From Lacinutrix sp. MedPE-SW (GTDB lineage: Bacteria; Bacteroidota; Bacteroidia; Flavobacteriales; Flavobacteriaceae): DNA of 64,000 nt. The position numbers and the translations under genes were made by a program. Shown here piece after piece: positions 43,417 through 50,842 of this stretch; within the stretch, counting starts at the first letter, position 1; each line of letters opens with the position of its first letter. The notes under the pieces were generated by a model. It made no database searches, was not told where the DNA came from, and was given only the letters and a program-made list of their open reading frames with translations. The stretch is taken from positions 124,001-188,000 of the forward strand of contig NZ_MPCX01000004.1 in the NCBI RefSeq assembly GCF_001874145.1, in the 5' to 3' direction.

Positions 43417-43623
43417 TTATCTTCTAAATAATTTTTTTAGTAGTACCATAGAACCAAACTTTCCTGCTAACTTAATTCCTGTTTGCATCCACTGTGTTGG
43501 TTGTACACTTTGTTTTAGTTCTCCTCGTACTGCCTTTAGTTCTTCCTTTGCAATTTGTCGTTCTAAACTTAAACGTTTTAAATCTAATTCTATGTCTTTA
43601 AAACTATTGTATACTTTATTCAT
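43417..43623 (-). CDS. Small coiled-coil protein, possibly DUF6327
   Basis: A 68-residue protein starting MNKVYNSFKDIELDLKRL, mostly a charged helix (ERQIAKEELKAVRGELKQS), with a short amphipathic C-terminus. From memory it resembles DUF6327 proteins that follow holin-like genes. The start at 43623 is preferred over 43659; it overlaps the holin-like stop by 8 bases. It is the third gene of the YtxH set. Confidence 0.65.
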   Translation of the reverse strand: MNKVYNSFKDIELDLKRLSLERQIAKEELKAVRGELKQSVQPTQWMQTGIKLAGKFGSMVLLKKLFRR

Positions 43624-43969
43624 CTTTAAAAAAAGTTTTTGAGATTTTTTGAATAACAAATGTGTTAATGTAACTTCTAAGTAAAAAAAGTATAATTGCT
43701 AGTACTAAAAAAATAAACCCTACGATTAAAAATCCTGTAGTATAATTATCTAGTATTTTACCTATGTACAATGACAGTGATATTGCTAAAAAAAATATAC
43801 CTATTAATAGAATTCCACCTACAGCTAAAACTTTAAAAAGCATGCTAACAGATTTTGTTAGTTGCTCGAAAATTTTAAGCTTATAAAATTCTTGTGTTTT
43901 TTTTAGGTATAATTCAGATTTATCAACAGCTTTGGTTGAGGCGTTATTTATCGATTCAAATACAGACAT
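43616..43969 (-). CDS. Holin-like (phage holin superfamily/DUF1469-type) membrane protein
   Basis: A 117-residue protein with an N-terminal amphipathic helix region (about residues 1-42) and two membrane helices (about 46-70 and 78-100) joined by a short loop. It resembles the holin-superfamily or DUF1469 proteins that recur beside YtxH genes and are not phage lysis proteins here. It starts three bases after the YtxH stop and overlaps the next gene. Confidence 0.8.
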   Translation of the reverse strand: MSVFESINNASTKAVDKSELYLKKTQEFYKLKIFEQLTKSVSMLFKVLAVGGILLIGIFFLAISLSLYIGKILDNYTTGFLIVGFIFLVLAIILFLLRSYINTFVIQKISKTFFKDE

Positions 43970-43972
43970 TTA

Positions 43973-44323
43973 TTATACAGTTTTCTTTAAATCTGTATCC
44001 TTTTGCAATTGCTTATTTTTTTCTTTTAAAGCTTCTAACTTTTTTTCTAAGGTGCTTATAATATCATCTGCTTTATAACTTGCGTTAGATACTACACTTT
44101 CTAATTGAGTTTCTAAAGTTGCTTTACCAGAACTTACGGTATTTTGTATTTGATCTTTTAAATCTACAGCTCCTGCTGCAACTTTATCCTTTGCCAAAAT
44201 AGCTTCATCTGTTAATTTTCTACGGGTATTAACACCTTTATCTGGTGCAAATAAAATTCCTAAAGTTGCTCCTATTGCAGATCCTAATAAAAGACCTAAT
44301 GCTGTATTACTAGTATTACTCAT
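43973..44323 (-). CDS. YtxH domain general-stress protein
   Basis: A 116-residue protein with one N-terminal glycine-rich membrane segment (LGLLLGSAIGATLGILFAPDKG, conserved FAPxxG end) followed by a long charged helix. YtxH-type proteins are general-stress proteins in Firmicutes and Bacteroidota. It opens a three-gene set with its own -7 box and an inverted repeat in the leader. Confidence 0.88.
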   Translation of the reverse strand: MSNTSNTALGLLLGSAIGATLGILFAPDKGVNTRRKLTDEAILAKDKVAAGAVDLKDQIQNTVSSGKATLETQLESVVSNASYKADDIISTLEKKLEALKEKNKQLQKDTDLKKTV

Positions 44324-44359
44324 ATTTTTAATTTTAGTTGTTAATATTGTTGTTATCTT

Positions 44360-44380
44360 GTTAGTAAATAAGCTACTAAC
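44360..44380. promoter_or_regulatory. Perfect inverted repeat in the ytxH leader, possible operator
   Basis: GTTAGTA (44360-44366) and TACTAAC (44374-44380) are exact reverse complements with a 7-base spacer, immediately downstream of the -7 box at 44389-44396. Confidence 0.4.
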
Positions 44381-44388
44381 GCTCTAAA

Positions 44389-44396
44389 CAAAGTTA
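44389..44396 (-). promoter_or_regulatory. -7 box TAACTTTG for the ytxH operon
   Basis: Minus-strand TAACTTTG matches TAnnTTTG 66 bases before the ytxH start, with an inverted repeat just downstream. Confidence 0.5.
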
Positions 44397-44520
44397 CAAT
44401 TTGCATTACAACTTACTCTTAAAATTAACTTAAAGAAACTGCTAAATGTTTGTTAATCTATCACCAAAAGTGCGATTTTTAAGAAATTTTGTAGAATTTT
44501 ATCAATGAATCAACAAAAAT

Positions 44521-45885
44521 ATGAAGAATACACTAACCACATACAATCCTTATAATGGTAAAAAGCTTGATGATTACGAGGTGTTTTCTAAACAAAAAAC
44601 ACAATCTGTACTCAACGCATCTCATAGCACTTTTCAAGACTGGAAATTAACAAGCATAAAAAAGCGAACCAATTTACTTATTAAACTTGGAGATGTTTTA
44701 AATGAAAATATTGAAAAATATAGTAAACTCATCACCTTAGAAATGGGCAAACCTATTTCTCAAAGTCGAGCAGAAATTGAAAAATGTATATTGCTTTGTG
44801 ATTTTTATGAAAAAAATGCCGATAGATTTCTATCCGATCAAATAATTGAAACCGAAGCACACGAGAGTTTTGTAAGCTACGATCCCTTAGGTGTAATTTT
44901 AGCAGTAATGCCATGGAATTATCCTTTTTGGCAAGTATTTAGATTTGCCGTACCAACACTAACTGCAGGAAATACTGGCTTATTAAAACACGCATCAAAC
45001 GTTACAGGTTGCGCTTTAGCAATACAAGAAATTTTTGAGCAAGCAGGCTATCCTATTGGATGTTTTCAAACCTTAGTAACAGATCATGACACTATAGAAA
45101 ACTTAATTCAAGATAGCAAAATTAAAGCTGTATCCTTAACAGGTAGCGAAAAAGCAGGAGTTAGCATTGCAAGTACAGCAAGCAAAGTGCTTAAAAAATC
45201 TGTTTTAGAGCTAGGCGGAAATAACGCTTGTATAGTTTTAGATGATGCAGATTTAGATAAATATCTAGATACAATGGTTAATGCAAGATTTCAAAACTCT
45301 GGACAAAGCTGTATAGCAGCAAAAAGATTTATTGTTACAGAAGGCATTTATGATGAATTTTTAGAAAAATTTAAATCTAAAGTTGAAAGTTATACGTTTG
45401 ACGATCCTTTAAAAGAAAGCACAAAAATAGGAACTCAAGCAAGAGAAGATTTAGCCGAAGATTTAAAACAACAAATTGAAGCCTCTATAAAAAAAGGTGC
45501 TAAGGTATTATTAGGTAATAAAAAAGAAAAAGCCTATTTCTCTCCAACAATACTAACAGATATTACAGAAGATATGGAAGTATTTAAAGAGGAAACTTTT
45601 GGGCCAGTAGCTCCAATTATTAAAGCTAAAAATTTAGATGATGCTATAGAAAAAGCATCAAACAGTAAATTTGGACTTGGCACTATGCTCTTTACAAAAG
45701 ACATTGAAACCGCAAGAAAAAAAATTATACATATTGAAGATGGCGCTTTTTTTATAAACGAATTAGTAAAATCTGATCCAAGACTGCCGTTTGGAGGCAC
45801 AAAAGCTTCTGGTTATGGTAGAGAATTATCAAACGAAGGTATACATGAGTTTGTAAACATAAAAACTGTATACATAAATAAGTAA
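44521..45885 (+). CDS. NAD(P)-dependent succinate-semialdehyde dehydrogenase family
   Basis: A 454-residue aldehyde dehydrogenase. The catalytic Cys is in NSGQSCIAAKRF, the general-base Glu in VLELGGNNACIVLD, and the cofactor loop in VSLTGSEKAGVSIAST. Length and DPRLPFGGTKASGYGREL fit the YneI/Sad-type succinate-semialdehyde dehydrogenase group, which feeds succinate into the TCA cycle. Substrate assignment is by family resemblance only. Confidence 0.9.
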   Translation: MKNTLTTYNPYNGKKLDDYEVFSKQKTQSVLNASHSTFQDWKLTSIKKRTNLLIKLGDVLNENIEKYSKLITLEMGKPISQSRAEIEKCILLCDFYEKNADRFLSDQIIETEAHESFVSYDPLGVILAVMPWNYPFWQVFRFAVPTLTAGNTGLLKHASNVTGCALAIQEIFEQAGYPIGCFQTLVTDHDTIENLIQDSKIKAVSLTGSEKAGVSIASTASKVLKKSVLELGGNNACIVLDDADLDKYLDTMVNARFQNSGQSCIAAKRFIVTEGIYDEFLEKFKSKVESYTFDDPLKESTKIGTQAREDLAEDLKQQIEASIKKGAKVLLGNKKEKAYFSPTILTDITEDMEVFKEETFGPVAPIIKAKNLDDAIEKASNSKFGLGTMLFTKDIETARKKIIHIEDGAFFINELVKSDPRLPFGGTKASGYGRELSNEGIHEFVNIKTVYINK

Positions 45886-45906
45886 TAACTAACAAAAACA
45901 AAAATA

Positions 45907-46059
45907 ATGAGCTTAATTAAAGACGAAGACGAAAAAAGAAATGATTATATTTTACAAAAAGATAAAACAACTAAAGGTGTTTCAACTTTTGTAATTATAG
46001 CATTAATAGTTCTGGTAGTAGGCGTTGTAGCCTCAGGACTAATATTTAAGTGGTTCTAA
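45907..46059 (+). CDS. 50-residue single-helix membrane protein
   Basis: MSLIKDEDEKRNDYILQKDK is charged, then residues 26-48 form a hydrophobic helix (VSTFVIIALIVLVVGVVASG) ending in KWF. It starts 21 bases after the dehydrogenase stop and is followed by a strong terminator, so it probably belongs to that transcript. I do not recognise the family. Confidence 0.65.
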   Translation: MSLIKDEDEKRNDYILQKDKTTKGVSTFVIIALIVLVVGVVASGLIFKWF

Positions 46060-46076
46060 ACACTTATAGTTATAAA

Positions 46077-46115
46077 TAAAAAAAATCCAATCTAAATTTA
46101 GATTGGATTTTTTTG
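46077..46115 (+). terminator. Terminator before tRNA-Pro
   Basis: ATCCAATCTAA (46085-46095) pairs with TTAGATTGGAT (46098-46108) around a 2-base loop, with a T-run. It can act in both directions: it ends the dehydrogenase transcript and lies directly at the 3' end of the minus-strand tRNA. Confidence 0.9.
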
Positions 46116-46190
46116 TCGGGGTGGCAGGATTCGAACCTGCGGCCTCCACGTCCCAAACGTGGCGCGATAACCGGGCTACGCTACACCCCG
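46116..46190 (-). tRNA. tRNA-Pro, anticodon TGG
   Basis: Read on the minus strand, the acceptor stem is CGGGGTG paired with CACCCCG and discriminator A. The T-loop reads GGTTCGAATCC. The anticodon loop TTTGGGA (complement of 46151-46157) gives anticodon TGG, which reads proline codons. The gene is 75 bases long and does not encode CCA. Confidence 0.96.
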
Positions 46191-46239
46191 AATTTAGAAT
46201 TCTAACTTAAAAAAGATATTATTCTAGTTTTAGGAGGTG

Positions 46240-46247
46240 CAAATATA
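46240..46247 (-). promoter_or_regulatory. -7 box TATATTTG for tRNA-Pro
   Basis: Minus-strand TATATTTG matches TAnnTTTG, 50 bases upstream of the tRNA 5' end. No TTG at the -33 spacing. Confidence 0.45.
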
Positions 46248-46306
46248 ACTTATTTTATAAATTACAGTGTATAATTTATCGTAAATTGTAAAAACTTTTT
46301 TTTCTC

Positions 46307-47410
46307 ATGAAAATAAAAACACTATCGCTATACCTTTTTGTATTAATTTCAACCTTGAGTTGCGCTCAAGATAAAAACCCTATAAACACCAAAAACACCC
46401 ACCAAATCATTGTACCAGAGCTAAATAATCCTTGGGGATTTGTTTTTCTTCCAGATGGCTCTATATTAATAAATGAAAAAGAAGGAAAAATAATACACTA
46501 TACAAATAATAAAAAAATTGAAATAACTGGCTTACCAGAAATTTATGTTCGCGGTCAAGGAGGTTTATTAGATATTGCTTTACATCCAGATTTTAAGAAC
46601 AATGGTTGGATATATTTCTCTTATGCTTCACCAAAAGGAGAAAATAAAGGTGGAAATACAGCAATTATGAGAGCAAAAATAAAAAACAACACATTAATAG
46701 ATAAACAACTATTATATAAAGCAGAGCCCAACACTACAAAAGGGCAACATTTTGGGTCTAGAATTGTTTTTGATAAAAACGGATATTTATTTTTTACCAT
46801 TGGAGAACGTGGCGCACGCGATGTTAACCCACAAGACTTATCTAGAGATGGTGGTAAAGTATATAGGTTAAATGATGATGGCAGCATACCAAAAGACAAC
46901 CCGTTTGTTAATACCAAAGGCGCAAAAAAAGCAATATGGTCTTACGGGCATCGCAATCCGCAAGGCATGGAACTACATCCAGATACAAAAGAAATATGGA
47001 CACATGAACATGGACCAAAAGGTGGTGATGAAATAAATATTATAAAAAAAGGTAAAAATTATGGTTGGCCTGTAATTACTTACGGCAAAAATTATTCTGG
47101 AACTAGTATTACAGATAAAACAAAGCAAAAAGGCATGGAGCAACCATTGCATTATTGGACGCCATCTATAGCTCCAAGCGGTATGGCTTTTATAAACTCA
47201 AAAAAATACGGTGACTGGAATGGTAGCTTACTCGTTGGCTCTTTAAAATTCACTTACCTAGATCGCTGTGAAATTAAAAATGGAAAAGTAGTTAAAGAAG
47301 AAAGACTATTAGATGGTATTGGAAGAGTAAGATCTATTGAGCAAGGTCCAGACGGTTTTATTTATGTTGGTGTAGAAAATTTAGGAATTGTAAAACTAAT
47401 TAGAGAATAA
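46307..47410 (+). CDS. PQQ-dependent aldose sugar dehydrogenase (YliI-type)
   Basis: A 367-residue soluble periplasmic quinoprotein that oxidises aldoses. It carries a signal with Cys20 in LISTLSC (lipoprotein) and a six-bladed propeller with the family blocks NPWGFVFLPDGSILI, RGQGGLLDIALHPDF, WSYGHRNPQGMELHP and PSGMAFI. PQQ and calcium would be supplied by import or another locus; no pqq genes are seen here. A cytochrome c gene follows three bases later and is the likely electron acceptor. Confidence 0.92.
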   Translation: MKIKTLSLYLFVLISTLSCAQDKNPINTKNTHQIIVPELNNPWGFVFLPDGSILINEKEGKIIHYTNNKKIEITGLPEIYVRGQGGLLDIALHPDFKNNGWIYFSYASPKGENKGGNTAIMRAKIKNNTLIDKQLLYKAEPNTTKGQHFGSRIVFDKNGYLFFTIGERGARDVNPQDLSRDGGKVYRLNDDGSIPKDNPFVNTKGAKKAIWSYGHRNPQGMELHPDTKEIWTHEHGPKGGDEINIIKKGKNYGWPVITYGKNYSGTSITDKTKQKGMEQPLHYWTPSIAPSGMAFINSKKYGDWNGSLLVGSLKFTYLDRCEIKNGKVVKEERLLDGIGRVRSIEQGPDGFIYVGVENLGIVKLIRE

Positions 47411-47412
47411 AT

Positions 47413-47832
47413 ATGAAATTATTAAGCTTCGGTTTTTGCATGCTATTTTTATTAAGTAGTTGTAATTCATCTAATAAAAAATTAGCTCAAAAAAGTGAAT
47501 TTGAAAAACAGGATTTTTCTGAAGGCAAACAAGTTTATGAAGATTTTTGCATGCAATGTCACATGGCTAACGGTAAAGGTGTACCAAGAGCATTTCCGCC
47601 TTTGGCAAAATCAGATTATCTTAAAAATAAAAGAGAAGCAAGCATTAAAGCTATAAAATATGGGTTATCTGGAAGCATTACAGTAAACGGTAAAGTATAT
47701 AATAGCAATATGGCACCGCAAGGTTTAAGCAACAAAGAAATTGCAGATGTAATGAACTACATTACAAATAGTTGGGGTAACGAAAACACATCGTTAATAA
47801 CTGAAGAAGAAGTTTCAAAGATTCAACGCTAA
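47413..47832 (+). CDS. Monoheme cytochrome c lipoprotein
   Basis: A 139-residue lipoprotein (Cys17 in LLSSC) with a single heme c motif in FCMQCHMANGKGVPRAFPPL and a distal Met ligand likely in SNMAPQGLSN. It starts two bases after the PQQ dehydrogenase stop, and the pair suggests that sugar-derived electrons pass to this cytochrome and on to an oxidase. Family member functions vary. Confidence 0.9.
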   Translation: MKLLSFGFCMLFLLSSCNSSNKKLAQKSEFEKQDFSEGKQVYEDFCMQCHMANGKGVPRAFPPLAKSDYLKNKREASIKAIKYGLSGSITVNGKVYNSNMAPQGLSNKEIADVMNYITNSWGNENTSLITEEEVSKIQR

Positions 47833-47850
47833 AAGTTTGTTCTAAATTCC

Positions 47851-47858
47851 TAAATTTG
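47851..47858 (+). promoter_or_regulatory. -7 box TAAATTTG for the udk-mut operon
   Basis: TAAATTTG matches TAnnTTTG 28 bases before the udk start codon. The nearest TTG upstream is only 11 bases away, so the -33 element is not convincing. Confidence 0.45.
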
Positions 47859-47885
47859 CTCGGTTAAATTTAATAAATAAAAAAC

Positions 47886-48494
47886 ATGTTAATAATAGGA
47901 ATTGCTGGCGGTACTGGTTGCGGAAAAACTACAGTAGTAGAGCAAATAATGAATGAATTGCCAGACGGTGAAGTTGGTATAATATCTCAAGACTCTTACT
48001 ATAAAGATACAACTGGATTAACCTACGAAGAGCGTGTAAATATTAATTTTGATCACCCTAAATCAATAGATTTTAAACTTTTAAGACAACATTTAACAAC
48101 CTTAAAAGCCGGAAATAGTATAGAACAACCTGTATATTCTTTTGTAGACCATAACAGAACAAAAGAAACAATTACTACATTACCAAAACGCGTAATGATT
48201 GTAGAAGGTATTTTAATACTTAGTAAACCAAAAATTCGTAATATGTTTGATATTAAAATTTTTGTGCATGCAGATAGTGATGAGCGTTTAATTAGACGTT
48301 TAAAAAGAGATATCGCTGAACGCGGAAGAGATATAGACGAGGTTTTAACACGTTACCAAACCACTTTAAAACCAATGCATCAACAATTTATAGAACCTAT
48401 GAAAGAGTATGCAGATTTAATAATACCAAACAACAAATACAATACTGTTGCAGTAGATATAGTTAGAACTATTATTAACGATAAATTAGATTAG
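47886..48494 (+). CDS. udk: Uridine kinase
   Basis: A 202-residue P-loop kinase that phosphorylates uridine and cytidine for nucleotide salvage. Walker A is GGTGCGKTT at residues 8-16, the substrate block is ISQDSYYKD near 34-42, and the LID/Arg region is RRLKRDIAERGRD near 140-150. It opens a five-gene run; its stop overlaps the GTG start of the septum protein by one base. Confidence 0.95.
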   Translation: MLIIGIAGGTGCGKTTVVEQIMNELPDGEVGIISQDSYYKDTTGLTYEERVNINFDHPKSIDFKLLRQHLTTLKAGNSIEQPVYSFVDHNRTKETITTLPKRVMIVEGILILSKPKIRNMFDIKIFVHADSDERLIRRLKRDIAERGRDIDEVLTRYQTTLKPMHQQFIEPMKEYADLIIPNNKYNTVAVDIVRTIINDKLD

Positions 48495-48790
48495 TGCTTA
48501 AATATTTCAAAAATATCTTTTTATTAATATTCACAGCTTTTGCCTTGTGGATGTTATTTTTTGATAGCAACTCGTTATTAATACACAACGAACTTAATAA
48601 CGAAATTAAAGCTATAGAAAACGAAAAAGAATATTACAGAAAAGAAATAGCTAAAGACAACAAAGCTATAAAAGAGCTAAAAAAAGAAGAAGGTCTCGAG
48701 AAATTTGCAAGAGAAGAATATTACATGAAGCGCGATAACGAAGACATTTATATAATAGAATATCAAGACAGTACCAAAGCAGAAAATTAA
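48494..48790 (+). CDS. Septum formation initiator, FtsB/DivIC family
   Basis: A 98-residue bitopic protein: membrane helix (about residues 5-24), then a coiled coil (about 30-68, LNNEIKAIENEKEYYRKEI) and a C-terminal block (LEKFAREEYYMKRDNEDIYI) conserved in FtsB/DivIC. It links FtsQ/DivIB and FtsL at the division site. The start is GTG at 48494, overlapping the udk stop. It ends two bases before mutA. Confidence 0.92.
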   Translation: MLKYFKNIFLLIFTAFALWMLFFDSNSLLIHNELNNEIKAIENEKEYYRKEIAKDNKAIKELKKEEGLEKFAREEYYMKRDNEDIYIIEYQDSTKAEN

Positions 48791-48791
48791 A

Positions 48792-50135
48792 ATGAATAAA
48801 CCATTATTTAAAGATTTTGAAGGTGTTTCTGCTAAAGCATGGAAACAAAAAATTCAAGCCGATTTAAAAGGTGCAGATTATAATGATACTTTAATTTGGT
48901 CTACACCAGAAGATATTAACGTTAAACCGTTTTATCATAAAACAGATTTTGATGAGAAACCAATTTTAGAAACACCATCAAACTCATGGCATATTTGCCA
49001 AAGTATTTTCGTGTTTGATGTAGAAAAATCTAATACAAAAGCTATAGATGCTTTAAATCGTGGTGCAGAAAGCATTAAATTTATTATACCTAATAAAGAG
49101 GTTTCAATACCTACTTTATTACAAAATATTCCTACTACTACTCCACTCTATTTTCAATTACAATTTTTAGATTCAGAATATGTAAACACAATAACAAAAG
49201 CGTTTCAAAACGCACATATTCAAACCGATATTATTGGAAATTTAGCAAGATCTGGAAATTGGTATTCTAATTTAAATAGTGATCACGAGCAACTTAATAA
49301 AATTGCATCCAATTCTACAAATACATTAAGTGTAGATTTAAGCTTATATCAAAATGCTGGTGCAACTATAGTACAACAATTAGCTTATAGTTTAGCGCAT
49401 GCTAATGAGTATTTAAACCATTTTCAAACTAGTTTAAAATCTCAAATTACATTTAATGTATCGGTTGGCACCAATTACTTTTTCGAAATTGCAAAATTAC
49501 GAGCGTTAAGAGTGCTTTATAAAACCTTAGCATTAGAATATAACCTACCTGGAGATTGTAACATTATTGCAATACCAACAAAACGTAACAAAACACTTTA
49601 CGATTACAACACAAATATGCTTCGTACTACTACAGAGTGTATGAGTGCAATTCTTGGTGGAGCAAATACAATTTGTAATTTACCATATGATGCTTTATAC
49701 CATAAAGACAACGAATTTGGTGAACGTATTGCTAGAAACCAATTATTGGTTTTAAAGCATGAAAGCTATTTTGATAGTGTTGAAAATGCTTCAGATGGTT
49801 CTTATTACATAGAAAGCCTAACCATTCAACTGGCAGAAAAAGCATTAGATCTTTTTAAAAACATTGAAGCCAACGGCGGTTTTTTAAACCAATTAAAAGA
49901 AGGTCTTATCCAGAAAAAAATTAAAGAAAGCGCTACAAGCGAACAAGACCGTTTTAATAATGGCGAACTTACATTGTTAGGCACAAATAAACACCCTAAT
50001 AAAAATGATAGAATGAAAGAGGAATTAGAACTTTATCCTTTTTTAAAAATGAATGCCAGAAAAACGTTAATTGAACCTATTTTAGAGAAACGTTTAGCAG
50101 AAACCTTAGAACAAAACAGATTAAAAACAGAATAA
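48792..50135 (+). CDS. mutA: Methylmalonyl-CoA mutase small subunit, short form
   Basis: Together with the large subunit this forms the cobalamin-dependent enzyme that interconverts methylmalonyl-CoA and succinyl-CoA. At 447 residues it keeps the barrel domain, with FEGVSAKAWKQKIQADLKGA at the start and RTTTECMSAILGGANTIC near residues 275-292. It lacks the C-terminal cobalamin-binding region that longer (about 620-residue) small subunits keep in degenerate form, and is presumably structural. A lipoprotein gene follows, then mutB. Confidence 0.93.
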   Translation: MNKPLFKDFEGVSAKAWKQKIQADLKGADYNDTLIWSTPEDINVKPFYHKTDFDEKPILETPSNSWHICQSIFVFDVEKSNTKAIDALNRGAESIKFIIPNKEVSIPTLLQNIPTTTPLYFQLQFLDSEYVNTITKAFQNAHIQTDIIGNLARSGNWYSNLNSDHEQLNKIASNSTNTLSVDLSLYQNAGATIVQQLAYSLAHANEYLNHFQTSLKSQITFNVSVGTNYFFEIAKLRALRVLYKTLALEYNLPGDCNIIAIPTKRNKTLYDYNTNMLRTTTECMSAILGGANTICNLPYDALYHKDNEFGERIARNQLLVLKHESYFDSVENASDGSYYIESLTIQLAEKALDLFKNIEANGGFLNQLKEGLIQKKIKESATSEQDRFNNGELTLLGTNKHPNKNDRMKEELELYPFLKMNARKTLIEPILEKRLAETLEQNRLKTE

Positions 50136-50146
50136 ATATTTAAAAA

Positions 50147-50842
50147 ATGAAGACAATTTCTAAACTTTTAATTTTAGCTATTTTAGTAAGCTTTTCAAGC
50201 TGTGACAATTCTAAAAACCAAATAGAATACAAATTTGCTTCAAGCCCAAAAGTATTGGCCTGTGAAATTTCAAATGGTGAACTATATAATGAAGCAATTC
50301 ATTCTTTTGAAAATGACATTCTTGCCTTTTATGACAAAAATGCAAAAAGTAATAAATTTAAAGCATACTCTGGTTTTATAAATAACTTAAATAATGGTAG
50401 AATACAATTTGATTTAATTCCCAGTAAGCATAGTGTAGAACTAGCTCATGCCTTAAAACAAGAATCTAAACTTTGGTCTACAAAAAATAAAACAACTACA
50501 CTAAATTACTCACACCCAATAGTAGATTGTATTGCTAATAATATAAAAACACAATATATTAAAGAAACTTTTAATGCTTTGTTAGCTACAAATAGTATGC
50601 GCAAAAATTTAATTTTACCACCTTTACAAGGTGCTTCTAGATCAATCCAAACAGACGGAAGTTTAATTGCTTTTTTAGCTTTTGAATATTATTATCCTAA
50701 CATTTGGAACTTAGATCCAGAAACTATTAAAACATTAGAAGCACCTAAACAACCAAAAATAGACTTTAATAAAACGCCTACAACAACTAGACCTAGAGTA
50801 ACAGATAAAAAAGATTCTCACGCAGGACATAATCACGATTAA
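50147..50842 (+). CDS. Lipoprotein of unknown function inside the mut operon
   Basis: A 231-residue lipoprotein (signal with Cys19 in VSFSSC). The core has two further cysteines (near LACEI and VDCIA) and mixed helix character, and the tail is a Pro/Thr-rich linker ending in HAGHNHD, a histidine-rich end that could bind metal. It overlaps the mutB start by one base and follows mutA after 11 bases, so it is co-expressed with a cytosolic enzyme although it should sit in the envelope. Function unknown. Confidence 0.8.
   Translation: MKTISKLLILAILVSFSSCDNSKNQIEYKFASSPKVLACEISNGELYNEAIHSFENDILAFYDKNAKSNKFKAYSGFINNLNNGRIQFDLIPSKHSVELAHALKQESKLWSTKNKTTTLNYSHPIVDCIANNIKTQYIKETFNALLATNSMRKNLILPPLQGASRSIQTDGSLIAFLAFEYYYPNIWNLDPETIKTLEAPKQPKIDFNKTPTTTRPRVTDKKDSHAGHNHD

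Noticed and set aside
43616..43969. Prophage remnant suggested by the holin-like gene
   Set aside because: Neighbours are YtxH and stress proteins, with no other phage genes; this holin-superfamily type is a known chromosomal family.
47833..47885. Cobalamin riboswitch ahead of the udk-mut operon
   Set aside because: The gap is only 53 bases, too short for a B12 riboswitch, and no B12-box-like sequence is visible.
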